From: Prauserella marina
GTDB taxonomy: Bacteria; Actinomycetota; Actinomycetes; Mycobacteriales; Pseudonocardiaceae
Assembly: GCF_002240355.1 (NCBI RefSeq)
Contig: NZ_CP016353.1
Location: forward strand, 372,001 to 436,000
Direction of reading: 5' to 3'
DNA length: 64,000 bases
The position numbers and the translations under genes are program-made. Under the pieces are notes generated by a model. The model had not been told where the DNA came from, ran no database searches, and was given only the letters and a program-made list of their open reading frames with translations. Below are positions 32,322 to 40,861 of this stretch, piece after piece; position 1 is the stretch's first letter; each line of letters opens with the position of its first letter.

Positions 32322-32780
32322 GCGGAGCGCGGCGGCGGGAACACAACGAAGCCGGTGCGCCGGATGGAAGGTCTGCCGTCTCTCCAGGGATATGGACGGT
32401 GTTGTCATCCAGCGCACCGGCTCCGTGCCGTGCCCGGGGGTCCGATCGGGCACGGGTGCTGCGGACCCTTCCCGGCATCGCCCCTCGCCATGCCGGGAAG
32501 GTCCGCCAGCTCAGGTACTCATCGGGGAGGTGTCCCTGTTCGGCGCGGTGAACAAGAACGCCCGGTGAGTACCCGGTAAGGGCCCCGGCGCCGCAGGGGC
32601 AATGCGACGCCGGGACCAGGCCCCGACACGGCCGGGCGCGGTCGGCCGAGCGGGAAGACTTGAATGCACTGAAAAGCCCCTTGGCAAACAGGTATGCGGG
32701 AAATGCACCTTTACCGGGGATGCGAACAGCGCTAGTTGATCTTGATCTGGGCGTGGCTGTCCCCGGCGTTCTCGCCGAGG
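32322..32780. other. 459-bp gene-free region rich in inverted repeats
   Basis: Lies between the ends of two convergent genes. Four inverted repeats follow each other. (1) GCCGGTGCGCCGGATG at 32351-32366 with 32406-32421 (one mismatch), enclosing a smaller CCGTC/GACGG pair. (2) CCGTGCCCG at 32428-32436 with CGGGCACGG at 32447-32455. (3) 32461-32478 with 32490-32506, 17 bp with one bulge. (4) CCCGGCGCCGC at 32584-32594 with 32604-32614, one mismatch. No ORF here has protein-like composition. Tandem terminators or a structured RNA are the candidates. Confidence 0.65.
32461..32506. terminator. long GC-rich hairpin in the convergent gap
   Basis: The left arm (32461-32478) pairs with the right arm (32490-32506) over 17 bp with a single bulged C and an 11-nt loop. 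There is no T-tract on either side, so it may act as a bidirectional transcription or mRNA end without being a classical intrinsic terminator. Confidence 0.45.
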
Positions 32781-34025
32781 TCAGTCAGGCGATGTGGCGG
32801 GCAGAGCCGCTTCTCTGCCCGCGCCTGCCGTGTCGTGATCACGGCTGGCGGCGATGAACCTGAGCTGGGTCAGCGTCGGCGCCCAGGAAAGGACGCCGTG
32901 AACGGACTTGCCACTCGCGGCACCGTCGTGCGCGGCGACGAAGCCGCTCGACGTGCTGGTCAAGCCTGCTGGAGCAGCGGGCTTCGGTGCGGTTCCACCG
33001 TCACCGGAGCCGCCGCCACCGGCAACGGTGGCCTCGCCCTTCGCGGGCGGTTCCGGAGGTGCGAGCGGGGTGTTCCCGTACGACTCGAAGGGGACGGTGG
33101 TGATCAAGGGCAGAATCTGCGCCCTGCCGGACGAGGGTGCCGTCGTGGCCGGAGTCTTGGTGCCGCCCGTGACATCGGTACTGCCGGTGCCGTCCGTGCC
33201 AGTGCGGTCGGCGGGCCTCGGACCGGTCTCCGCGATTCCGTCTGGCAGCGGCTCGTGTCCGAACAGGTCGGGAAGAAGGGCGTCGAGGTCGGGAATCGGC
33301 GTGGGGATCGGGACCGTGACTCCCGGAGCGATGCCGGGCAGTGTCGACGTGACGTGCTGGACGGTGTTGGTCACGCTGTCGACGGTCCCGGTGAGCCCTG
33401 CGACCGTGGCGTTCAGCGTCGAACCGAGCCCTGTCGTGCCGAGGGGCGTCGAACCGAGGGTGGAGTCCAGTGTCGACGTCGCGGTGCCGAGGATTCCGCC
33501 GAGCAACGGCCGCTGGGGAGCTGGCGCGACTGGTTCGGCTGGCTCGGCGGGTGGCACAGGGGCCGCGGTGACGGCGGCGTTCGCGGTGCCTTCGGGCAGG
33601 TTTTGGCTCTCCACGGCGGCGAACGGTGTCGCGCTGTGCCGGATTTTCGCTTCCGCGACCGGTTCGCGGTCCACTTCGGCCTGCGTCGTGTCCGTGTCCT
33701 GGATGTCGTGGGTGTCCTGCGTGGACAGCTCGTCGACAGCTTGTTCTCTGCGGTCGGCGACCTCGTCGGACACGGAGGCGGGCTCGTCACCTGCCTCGAC
33801 CTCAGGCGCGCCGGGATCGGTGACGTCGCTCGGCTGAACCTCTGCCGAGTGCCGGTTGCCGTGGGGGCCCTGACCTGACGGTGATTCCTGCGCCATGGCC
33901 GAGGAGCCGAACAGCGCGGCGAGCACCCAGCCCACGATGGCGAAGCCGACTACGACCAGCAGGCGGGCGACGGTCGGCGAGACCGAGGCGCGTACGGCAC
34001 CCAACCCCTGCACCGCCACCACCAC
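32781..34025 (-). CDS. secreted or membrane-anchored Pro/Thr-rich protein, unknown function
   Basis: A 414-aa protein. One hydrophobic segment (LLVVVGFAIVGWVLAALFGSSAMA, residues about 22-45) with a possible signal-peptidase site (AMAQ) is followed by 350 residues rich in Pro, Thr, Ala and Gly without clear domains. A Leu/Gly/Thr segment (LGGILGTATSTLDSTLGSTPLG and on) may be amphipathic, and the end contains a short conserved-looking SVHGVLSWAPTLTQLRF. It resembles extracellular linker-type proteins of Pseudonocardiaceae. No function is assigned. Upstream is the aminotransferase gene, 86 bp away on the same strand. Confidence 0.7.
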   Translation of the reverse strand: MVVAVQGLGAVRASVSPTVARLLVVVGFAIVGWVLAALFGSSAMAQESPSGQGPHGNRHSAEVQPSDVTDPGAPEVEAGDEPASVSDEVADRREQAVDELSTQDTHDIQDTDTTQAEVDREPVAEAKIRHSATPFAAVESQNLPEGTANAAVTAAPVPPAEPAEPVAPAPQRPLLGGILGTATSTLDSTLGSTPLGTTGLGSTLNATVAGLTGTVDSVTNTVQHVTSTLPGIAPGVTVPIPTPIPDLDALLPDLFGHEPLPDGIAETGPRPADRTGTDGTGSTDVTGGTKTPATTAPSSGRAQILPLITTVPFESYGNTPLAPPEPPAKGEATVAGGGGSGDGGTAPKPAAPAGLTSTSSGFVAAHDGAASGKSVHGVLSWAPTLTQLRFIAASRDHDTAGAGREAALPATSPD

Positions 34026-34111
34026 CGTCCAACGTGATCTTTCCCGATCGGCCGTTTCACCAGGCCGTCAGCAATCCTGGATTGCTCTTTTTAGCACCGG
34101 TGGGGAGTGTT

Positions 34112-35314
34112 TCATTTTGTGCGTCCACGATCCACCCCGGACGGCCCAATCGTTGCGAGCTTGTGCAGCCGCGAGATCGCTTCATCAAGCACGTTGTCAC
34201 GCTTACAGAAGGCGAAGCGCAACACGTGATTCCACTCGGCAGGGTGATCGGTGAACACCTTGACGGGGACCGCGGCGACACCGACGCGCTCCGGAAGCCG
34301 CCACGCCAGCTCCTCGGCGTCGTCGAAACCGAGCGGCCGGACATCGGCGCAGACGAAGTAGGTGCCAGCGCTCGGCCACACCGAGAAGCCCGCTTCGGCC
34401 AGCCCGTTCGCGAGCCGGTCTCGCTTTTTCTCCAGTGAGCGGCGCAGCTCGCCGACCCAGTCCAGTTCGTTGTCGAGCGCGTATGCCACGGCCGGCTGGA
34501 GCGGCCCTCCCGACACGAAGGTCATGAACTGCTTCGCGGCTTTGACCGCTGCCACCAGTTCGGGCGTGGAGCACACCCAGCCGATCTTCCAGCCGGTGCA
34601 GTTGAACGTCTTGCCCGCGCTGGAGATCGAGACGGTCCGCGAACCCATCCCCGGCATCGTGGAAAGCGGCACGTGTTCGTTGTCGTCGAAGACGAGGTGC
34701 TCGTACACCTCGTCGGTGATCGCGATGAGGTCGTGCTCGACGCAGACGGCCGCGAGCGCGGACAGCTCGTCCCTCGTGAAGACCGTTCCGGTCGGGTTGT
34801 GCGGTGAGTTCACGAGAACGGCCCTCGTCCGAGGGGTCACCGCTGACCTGACGGCGTCGGCGTCGAGCGCGAAGCGCCCCTCGCGCTGGACGAGCGAAAC
34901 GACCTTTCGCGTCGCACCGGCCATCGCGACCGCCGCCGCGTAGGAGTCGTAGTACGGCTCGATCACGATCACCTCGTCGCCGGGTTCGGTGAGCGCGAGC
35001 AGGCTCGCCGACACCGCCTCGGTCGCGCCCGCGGTGACCAGGATTTCGGTATCCGGGTCGTAGTCGGTGCCGTAGCGCGCGCGGTGCTTCGCGATGGCGG
35101 CCCGCAACTCCGGCCTTCCCGGACCTGGCGGATACTGGTTGGCTCCGCCGTACAACGCGTCCTTCGCGGCGGCGAGCATCCCGGAAGGCCCGTCGGTGTC
35201 GGGGAAACCCTGGCCGAGGTTCACCGCCCCCGTTCGCGCTGCCAGCGCCGTCATCTCGGCGAATATGGTCGAGGTGAAGGGCCGGAGGCGGGGGACGAGT
35301 ACAGGTTCGCGCAC
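34112..35314 (-). CDS. class I/II PLP aminotransferase (DapC-like)
   Basis: A 400-aa fold-type I aminotransferase. It has NLGQGFPDTDGP near the N-terminus, VTAGATEAVSASLLAL, NSPHNPTGTVFTRDEL, TDEVYEHLVFD and the PLP-Lys in SSAGKTFNCTGWKIGW. The closest named actinobacterial relatives are N-succinyldiaminopimelate aminotransferase DapC (M. tuberculosis Rv0858c type) and methionine/kynurenine aminotransferases. GTG 35314 (VREPVLVPRLRPF) has GAGG 10 nt upstream; the upstream TTG is too close to that RBS. It diverges from the DUF445 gene. Lysine biosynthesis is probable but not certain. Confidence 0.85.
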   Translation of the reverse strand: MREPVLVPRLRPFTSTIFAEMTALAARTGAVNLGQGFPDTDGPSGMLAAAKDALYGGANQYPPGPGRPELRAAIAKHRARYGTDYDPDTEILVTAGATEAVSASLLALTEPGDEVIVIEPYYDSYAAAVAMAGATRKVVSLVQREGRFALDADAVRSAVTPRTRAVLVNSPHNPTGTVFTRDELSALAAVCVEHDLIAITDEVYEHLVFDDNEHVPLSTMPGMGSRTVSISSAGKTFNCTGWKIGWVCSTPELVAAVKAAKQFMTFVSGGPLQPAVAYALDNELDWVGELRRSLEKKRDRLANGLAEAGFSVWPSAGTYFVCADVRPLGFDDAEELAWRLPERVGVAAVPVKVFTDHPAEWNHVLRFAFCKRDNVLDEAISRLHKLATIGPSGVDRGRTK

Positions 35315-35343
35315 GATGGCCAATCCTCACGGACAATGGCCGT

Positions 35344-36642
35344 GTGGAGCAACCGACCCCTGTCACGCCGACCGCCGCCGACCCTCTCGACGCGACCGCG
35401 CGTGAGGAGAGCAAACGGCGCGGCCTTCGCAGGATGAAGCTCGTCGCGCTGTCCTTCCTGCTCGGCGCGACCGTCATCTTCCTGTTCATGAGATGGGCCG
35501 AGTCCCAGGGCTGGCCCGCGTGGGTCGGATACGTGCGGGCCGCCGCGGAGGCGGGCATGATCGGCGCGCTCGCCGACTGGTTCGCCGTCACCGCCCTTTT
35601 CCGGCACCCGCTGGGGATCAAGATCCCGCACACGGCGATCATCCCGAACAAGAAGAACGTGCTGGGCAGCAGCCTCGGCGACTTCGTCGGCTCCAACTTC
35701 CTTTCCGAGACGGTGATTCGCGACAAACTGCGCAGGGTCGAGATCGCGCGCAGGGGTGGCGAATGGCTTTCCCGTGAGGAGAACGCGGAGCGGGTCACCG
35801 CCGAGTTGGCAACCGTCGTCAGGGGAGCGGTCACGATCCTGCGGGACGAGGATGTGCAGGCGGTCCTCGAACAAGCCGTCGTCCGCAGGGTCATCGAGCG
35901 GCAGTGGGGGCCTCCCGTCGGCAAACTGCTCGAACAGGTGCTGACCGACGGCGCCCACTACCGGCTCGTCGACATGATGTGCGACAGGGCTTACGAGTGG
36001 GTGCGCGACAACCACACCGCCGTACTCAGAGTCGTGTCGGACAGGGCGCCTTCCTGGTCGCCGAAGTTCGTCGACGAGATGCTCGCCGACAAGGTCTACG
36101 GCGAGGTGCTTGCCTTCACGTGGGCGGTGAAGACCGACGTCAACCACCCCATGCGGCTCGCGCTCGACCGGTTCCTCGGCGAATTTGCCCAGGATCTGCA
36201 AAAGGACCCCGAGACGATGGCGCGGGCCGAGCAGGTGAAGATGCAGCTCGTCGAGCACCCCGAGGTGCAAAAGCTGATCGGCTCCGCGTGGACGACGGCG
36301 AAGGACATGCTGCTGACGGCGGCGGAGGACCCTTCGAGCGAGTTGCGCAAGCGGGTCACCGACGGCTTGCGTTCGCTCGGCGAGCGCTTGATCTCCGATG
36401 CCACGCTGTCGGCGAAGGTCGACGGCTGGGTGGAGAGCGCGGCCACCTACGTCGTGAACCACTACTCGGCCGAGATCACCACGATCATCACCGACACGGT
36501 CGAGCGCTGGGATGCCGATGAGACCTCCCGCAAGGTCGAGCTACAAGTCGGCCGCGATCTGCAATTCATCAGGATCAACGGCACCGTGGTCGGCGCGCTC
36601 GCCGGACTCGTCATCTACTCCGTGGCGCAGGCGGTGTTCTGA
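35344..36642 (+). CDS. DUF445 family membrane-associated protein
   Basis: A 432-aa DUF445 protein. An N-terminal membrane segment (MKLVALSFLLGATVIFLFM) is followed by the diagnostic AAAEAGMIGALADWFAVTALFRHPLGIKIPHTAIIPNKK (in part: GALADWFAVTALFRHPLG). A long helical domain follows, and a C-terminal membrane segment (GTVVGALAGLVIYSVAQAVF). Function is unknown; the topology suggests an inner-membrane protein with a large helical body. It is followed after 4 nt by the cyclo-ligase family gene, so the two are cotranscribed. Confidence 0.88.
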   Translation: MEQPTPVTPTAADPLDATAREESKRRGLRRMKLVALSFLLGATVIFLFMRWAESQGWPAWVGYVRAAAEAGMIGALADWFAVTALFRHPLGIKIPHTAIIPNKKNVLGSSLGDFVGSNFLSETVIRDKLRRVEIARRGGEWLSREENAERVTAELATVVRGAVTILRDEDVQAVLEQAVVRRVIERQWGPPVGKLLEQVLTDGAHYRLVDMMCDRAYEWVRDNHTAVLRVVSDRAPSWSPKFVDEMLADKVYGEVLAFTWAVKTDVNHPMRLALDRFLGEFAQDLQKDPETMARAEQVKMQLVEHPEVQKLIGSAWTTAKDMLLTAAEDPSSELRKRVTDGLRSLGERLISDATLSAKVDGWVESAATYVVNHYSAEITTIITDTVERWDADETSRKVELQVGRDLQFIRINGTVVGALAGLVIYSVAQAVF

Positions 36643-36646
36643 GGCC

Positions 36647-37387
36647 ATGGCCGAACTCGACACCGGGGTCAGCGCCGCGAAGCAGGCGGTGAAGGAACAC
36701 GTGTGGGACACCCTCGAACAGGAAAGGGTCGCGCTCTTTCCGGGTGCGAGGAGGCGAATTCCGAACTTCGTCACCGCGGAGGAGGCCGCGGCGATGCTCG
36801 CGGCGCAACCGGAGTGGGCAGCGGCGACGGTCGTGAAGGCCAATCCGGACAGTCCCCAGCTGCCGGTGCGCTCCAGGGTGCTCGCCTCAGGCAAGTACCT
36901 CTACATGGCGGTGCCGAAGCTCGCGGCCTCTCAGCCCTTCGTACTGGTCGATCCGGCAAGGCTGACCATCAGTCCCCGTAGGGCGGCTGCCAAGGACTGG
37001 GCGCTCTCGGTCGGAGAGCCGGTCGCCGTCGCCGACCTGCGGCCCGTCGATCTGGTGGTGTGCGGTTCGGTCGCGGTCAACCGGCTCGGCGCGAGGATCG
37101 GCAAGGGCGGAGGCTACGCGGACATCGAGTTCGCGCTGCTCGTCGACGCGGGCCTCGTCGACGAGCGCACCACGATCGTGACGACGGTGCACGAATCGCA
37201 GGTCTTCGACGAGCCGCTGCCGGAGACCGACCACGACTTCCGGGTCGACGTGATCGTGACCCCGGACGAGGTCATCAGGGTGCCGGTGACGAAGCCGAGG
37301 CCGGGACTGATGTGGGACCAGCTCTCCGAGGAGAAGATCGCGAGCATTCCGGTGCTCGCCGCGCTGCGGCCCGAACAGCCCGAGTAA
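36647..37387 (+). CDS. 5-formyltetrahydrofolate cyclo-ligase family protein
   Basis: A 246-aa protein of the 5-FTHF cyclo-ligase-like fold. The N-terminus has AAKQAVKEHVWDTLEQERVALFPGARRRIPNF and VVKANPDSPQ; the C-terminal half has VDLVVCGSVAVNRLGARIGKGGGYADIEFALL, the family's GKGGGYxDxE nucleotide-binding signature. This is the longer variant common in actinobacteria rather than the canonical 190-aa enzyme, so folate activity is uncertain. Downstream lie DnaA-box repeats. Start ATG 36647 is 4 nt after the DUF445 stop. Confidence 0.85.
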   Translation: MAELDTGVSAAKQAVKEHVWDTLEQERVALFPGARRRIPNFVTAEEAAAMLAAQPEWAAATVVKANPDSPQLPVRSRVLASGKYLYMAVPKLAASQPFVLVDPARLTISPRRAAAKDWALSVGEPVAVADLRPVDLVVCGSVAVNRLGARIGKGGGYADIEFALLVDAGLVDERTTIVTTVHESQVFDEPLPETDHDFRVDVIVTPDEVIRVPVTKPRPGLMWDQLSEEKIASIPVLAALRPEQPE

Positions 37388-37425
37388 CTGCTGATACTCG
37401 GAAGTGGCCACCCGCCCGGGGGAGG

Positions 37426-37474
37426 TTATCCACAGTTCGCCCAGTTATCCACGGAGTTATCCACAGGTGGATAG
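37426..37474 (+). promoter_or_regulatory. cluster of three DnaA boxes
   Basis: TTATCCACA at 37426-37434 and 37457-37465, and TTATCCACG at 37445-37453, all on the same strand within 40 bp. An imperfect inverted box (CTATCCACC read on the minus strand, 37466-37474) follows. A perfect palindrome CCTGTGCACAGG lies 15 bp on (37490-37501). The cluster sits between two convergent genes, so a promoter role is unlikely; DnaA titration is the simplest reading. dnaA and dnaN are not nearby, so this is not evidence for oriC. Confidence 0.7.
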
Positions 37475-37516
37475 CGCGATCGGGGCGACCTGTGCACAGG
37501 GAGCGACCAGGCCCGC

Positions 37517-38014
37517 TCAGGGGCGAGTCGCGTCCCCGCCCGACCGCTTGCGGAAGGCGCGGGCTTTCTCCCTGTTCCCGCACACCGCCATCGAGCACCA
37601 GGTGCGAGAGCGGTTGCGGGAGTTGTCGAAGAACGCCCACCGGCAGGTGTGGGCCGGGCAGATCTTGAATCGTCGCCAGTCGCCTCGGATGGCGATCCTC
37701 GCCGCGGCCGCGAACACCGCTCCCGCCGCCGTCGACGCGGTCAGGTCGGGGCCATGCTCGGTCAGCACGATTCCGACCGGAACGGCGGACTGCTCGCCGG
37801 GTCGCTCCTCGATGTGAACGGTGTCGTCCCCGATCGCGGCGCGCAATCCGGCCCTGAGTCGCATGGCCTCCGGCAGCGGATCGGGCGTGAGGTGCCGGTC
37901 GTGTGCCCACGCGTGCCACTCGTGCCGGGTGAGCAGCACGTCGGTGCCTTCCTCCAGGTCGAAGGTGTTGAGGAATTCGATCACGAGCTCGACATCGCCC
38001 GAGTGCGCCGCCAC
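37517..38014 (-). CDS. CGNR zinc-finger regulator (second copy)
   Basis: A 165-aa CGNR protein. The ABATE-type N-terminus begins VELVIEFLNTFDLEEGTD. The zinc finger reads FKICPAHTCRWAFFDNSRNRSRTWCSMAVCGNREKARAFRKR, with Cys ligands in CPAHTC and CSMAVC. GTG 38014 is assumed; an upstream extension runs into the operator-like repeat. It diverges from a VOC family gene 83 bp away, mirroring the CGNR-hydrolase pair at 24.5 kb. The VOC gene is its probable target. Confidence 0.88.
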   Translation of the reverse strand: MAAHSGDVELVIEFLNTFDLEEGTDVLLTRHEWHAWAHDRHLTPDPLPEAMRLRAGLRAAIGDDTVHIEERPGEQSAVPVGIVLTEHGPDLTASTAAGAVFAAAARIAIRGDWRRFKICPAHTCRWAFFDNSRNRSRTWCSMAVCGNREKARAFRKRSGGDATRP

Positions 38015-38036
38015 GTCACCAGTGTAAGTCGAATGA

Positions 38037-38061
38037 TGGTTGCGCCCAGGATGCGTAACCA
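38037..38061. promoter_or_regulatory. inverted repeat between second CGNR regulator and VOC gene
   Basis: TGGTTGCGC (38037-38045) pairs with GCGTAACCA (38053-38061) with one mismatch and a 7-nt spacer. The same 7-nt spacing and AACC/GGTT core occurs at the other CGNR locus. Probably the autoregulatory operator. Confidence 0.55.
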
Positions 38062-38097
38062 CCATAATTCTTTAGCAAGTTACTTGGAGGTCAAGAT

Positions 38098-38490
38098 ATG
38101 AGTGCACCGACGCAGGCAACCGAGCCGAGGTCGATCACACTGGGGGCTGTCGCGCTGGACTGTCCCGAGCCCTACCGGCTCGCCGGGTTCTACGGCTCAC
38201 TGCTCGGCTGGAAGATTCAAGAGGGAGACAAACCGGACGACGACTGGGTCACGCTCGTCAATCCCGACGGTGGCACCGACATTTGTTTCCAGCGCGACCC
38301 CGAGTACAAGCCGTCCACCTGGCCTTCTCGCGAGCGCCAGCAGATGCTGCACCTCGATTTCCACATTCCGGATCTGCTGGCCGAGCGGGAAAGGGTCCTC
38401 GCGCTGGGTGCGACCCTGCTCGACGACAAGCCCGAGCGGTTCCACGTCTACGCCGATCCCGACGGGCACCCGTTCTGCCTGTGCTCCTGA
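38098..38490 (+). CDS. VOC (glyoxalase/bleomycin-resistance) family protein
   Basis: A 130-aa vicinal-oxygen-chelate protein with ITLGAVALDCPEPYRLAGFYGSLLGWKI (start GAVALDCPEP) and the metal-side residues in MLHLDFHIPDL and HVYADPDGHPFCLC. This subgroup (DUF/Glyoxalase_6-like) usually has unknown substrate. GGAGG precedes ATG 38098. Its divergent CGNR regulator suggests substrate- or stress-induced expression. Confidence 0.88.
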   Translation: MSAPTQATEPRSITLGAVALDCPEPYRLAGFYGSLLGWKIQEGDKPDDDWVTLVNPDGGTDICFQRDPEYKPSTWPSRERQQMLHLDFHIPDLLAERERVLALGATLLDDKPERFHVYADPDGHPFCLCS

Positions 38491-38497
38491 TCGGCGG

Positions 38498-39682
38498 TCA
38501 GAACTTGGGAAGGGCTCGCGATTGCTTGGTCGCCGCGCTGTCCGTGAACGCGAATTCGCTTCCCCTCGTGCGGTACAGCCGGGCGTAGCGTTCGATCCGG
38601 TCCTGATCGAGGGTCACGCCGAGGCCCGGTTTCGTGGGAACGGGCAGGCAGCCTTCGTCGTAGGAATCGATGCCGCCGCCGAAGCCGACCGTGACGTCGT
38701 CGGAGAGCAGCGCGCCGTACGCCTGGTTCGCGTAGGTGAAGTTCGGGGTTGCCGCAATCGTGTGCACGGCGGCAGCCAACGCGATACCCAGCTCGCCGAG
38801 GCTGTGCTTCACGACTGGAAGCCCAGCGGCCTCGCACAGTCCTGCTGAGCGCTTCACGTTCAGCAGGCCGCCGTCGAGCTGGTTGTCAACGGACACCGCG
38901 TCGGCGGCACCGGCCCTGATGACGGCGAGCTGGTCGGACCTCGTCCAGCTCGCCTCGTTGGCAAGCAACGGCACCTCGCTGCGGTTGCGCACGTAGGCCA
39001 TCTCGCTCAGGTTGCGCCCGGACACGGGTTGTTCGACGAGTTCGAGCCCGAACCGCCCCAGTTCCCTGATCATCCGCACGGCTGAGCCTGGCGACCACGC
39101 TTCGTTGGCGTCGATTCGGAGTTTCGCTTCGGGCCCTGCGCCGGCGCGCGACGCCTCGACCCTGTCGATGTCAAGGTGGGGATTGTCGGACCCGACCTTG
39201 AGATAACAGGTGCCGAAGCCGGTCCTCGTCGCCAGCTCCGCTTCGGAGGCGACGTCGTCCGGGCTGCCGGCCGCGACGTAGTAGAAGCATTCGACGCGGT
39301 CGCGGAAGCGTCCGCCGAGCAGGTTTACCAGCGGTTGCGCGCAGCTCTTGCCGACGATGTCCCAGCAGGCCATTTCGACGGCCGCGATCGCGGGGCTTGT
39401 CGCCCGCACGTGGTGCCACGTCCCGACGAGCTCGATCCGGCGCACGAGCCGTTCGATCGAGAACGGGTCCTCGCCGATCACCAGGCTCTTGATGCTGTCG
39501 AGTACGGCGAGCACGATGTCGGCAGAGGGATAGGCCGCCGCCTCGCCGACTCCGACGATCCCGTCGTCGGTCGTCAGCTCGATCAGTACGCTCACGCAGC
39601 CGAGCCGCCTGCCGAACGCCCAGTGCTCCTCATGCCGGTACGGAACGGCGACCGGGGTCGCTTTGATGCCCGTGATGCGCAT
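38498..39682 (-). CDS. enolase superfamily enzyme (mandelate racemase/muconate lactonizing group)
   Basis: A 394-aa enolase-superfamily protein. The N-terminal capping domain is normal (IELTTDDGIVGVGEA, AVEMACWDIVGKSCAQPLVNLLGG). The barrel has YLKVGS, in which the Lys would be the catalytic base, the metal ligands in LRIDANEAW, ELVEQPV and LANEA, and DNQLDGGL. The HSLGELGIALAAAVH segment fits the muconate-lactonizing subgroup. It is 1 bp downstream of the damaged M24 peptidase gene and would be cotranscribed. Its role in a now-broken pathway is an inference. Confidence 0.87.
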   Translation of the reverse strand: MRITGIKATPVAVPYRHEEHWAFGRRLGCVSVLIELTTDDGIVGVGEAAAYPSADIVLAVLDSIKSLVIGEDPFSIERLVRRIELVGTWHHVRATSPAIAAVEMACWDIVGKSCAQPLVNLLGGRFRDRVECFYYVAAGSPDDVASEAELATRTGFGTCYLKVGSDNPHLDIDRVEASRAGAGPEAKLRIDANEAWSPGSAVRMIRELGRFGLELVEQPVSGRNLSEMAYVRNRSEVPLLANEASWTRSDQLAVIRAGAADAVSVDNQLDGGLLNVKRSAGLCEAAGLPVVKHSLGELGIALAAAVHTIAATPNFTYANQAYGALLSDDVTVGFGGGIDSYDEGCLPVPTKPGLGVTLDQDRIERYARLYRTRGSEFAFTDSAATKQSRALPKF

Positions 39683-39683
39683 G

Positions 39684-40789
39684 TCAACTCACCGCCACGA
39701 GTTCGCGGGAGGCGTCGGTCAGCCGCTCGGCACCATCGGCAAGCACGGTCACAGTGTCCGAGACGACGTGCCGGGGTGTCCAGGACATCAGGTGAAACAC
39801 CATTCCTTCCACGATCCGTGTTTCGCCGTTCTCGGCGATGCCGAGTACCCGCCCGCCGCCGACCCAGCTCGGGGGAAACCCGATCCCGACGAGGTAGCCG
39901 CAGTGGTGCCGGAGCCCGCAACGGCCCGCGTCCCGCCACGCCGCGTAGACATCGCCGGTGACGGAACCGGGCCGCATCGCGGCTCGCGCGGCTTCCCATG
40001 CCGTCTCGGTCCTCGCCTTGTCCTCGGCCGCGCCTGGCGGCGCCGAGCCCGCGAACACGGTGCGCGAGAGCGGGGCGTGATAGCGCGCATGGCAGCCCGA
40101 CAGTTCGATGAACACCCCTTCGCCTTCCGTGATTCCAGTATCCACAGTGGACGAATGAGCGGAGGGAATCCCGGTGGTGACCCGCCTCGCGAGTACATGG
40201 CGGTGTGCGCGGCCGTGGCCACCTCCCACTCGGTACCTCCTGGGCGGACGGCCGCCACGGCGGCGGCCATGGCGGCATCGGACAGCGCGGCTGCCTTCGC
40301 GACGTGCGCGAGCTCGGCCCGCGACTTCACGGCCATCGCTCCCGCCAGCAGCGGAGTGGCCCCGGTCCACGCGCGACCCCGCAGCCGCTGCCTGATCCCG
40401 GTGTACACGGCGGGAGGAAAGTACATCGCCGCATCCTCGATGGCGATGAGTGCGCCTACCCCGGTCGAATCGGCGAGCACGGCGGCGACCTCGTCCTCGG
40501 CTCGCGCTCCTTCGGCGACACCGACGTGCACGCAGTTCGGAACCTGGGCACGGACCGTCGGCCGCTCCATCATCCTCGTGATCAGCGCCGGTTCCCCGCG
40601 CAGCGGCACGACGAGCATCGTGAACGCGAAGTATCCGAGATGATCGAGCCCGGTCAGGTAGTACACGGTTTCCGGACTCGCGAACGCCACGGCCGAGATG
40701 CCGCGCTCGGCCATCCTCGCCCGCAGCCCGGCGATCCGGGATGCGTGTTCGTGGCGGGAGGTCGCCGGTTCGATCAATTCAGCGGTCAC
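39684..40789 (-). pseudogene. M24 family peptidase-like protein (ectoine hydrolase/DddP-type), frameshifted
   Basis: The N-terminal creatinase domain (ARMAERGISAVAFASPETVYYLTGLDHLGYFAF) and the C-terminal pita-bread domain are in different frames. The first frame carries on to AAHTAMYSRG; the matching continuation VTTGIPSAHSSTVDTGITEG lies in another frame. The switch is near 40180-40192. The second part has ELSGCHARYHAPLSRTVFAG, the form of the metal site found in ectoine hydrolase- and DddP-type members, where canonical Asp ligands are replaced. The start is uncertain: GTG 40861 abuts the divergent LysR start, and GTG 40789 is more plausible. One lost base explains the shift; a sequencing error would also fit. 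Confidence 0.75.
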
Positions 40790-40861
40790 CAGAGCAGGAT
40801 CGGCCGAAAATCTCGTGGAGAACAAGTTATGTTTTCCGATGCCTGGCGTTAGCGTCTCCAC

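Noticed and set aside
32345-32580. Known riboswitch or small RNA (glycine riboswitch, 6C RNA, 6S RNA) in the structured gap
   Set aside because: A GGAGAGAC stretch on the minus strand recalls the glycine riboswitch, but the remaining conserved parts are missing and no relevant gene follows; no known class could be matched by eye.
34070-34086. Inverted repeat AGCAATCCTGGATTGCT followed by a T-run on the plus strand
   Set aside because: No plus-strand gene ends nearby, and on the minus strand the T-run is upstream of the stem, so it is not a plausible terminator of the aminotransferase gene.
35251-36462. 403-codon minus-strand frame inside the DUF445 gene
   Set aside because: Shadow frame; DUF445 signatures are clear on the plus strand.
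37426-37474. Chromosomal replication origin
   Set aside because: DnaA boxes are present, but dnaA, dnaN, rpmH or gyrase genes and an AT-rich unwinding region are absent; the cluster is reported only as DnaA boxes.
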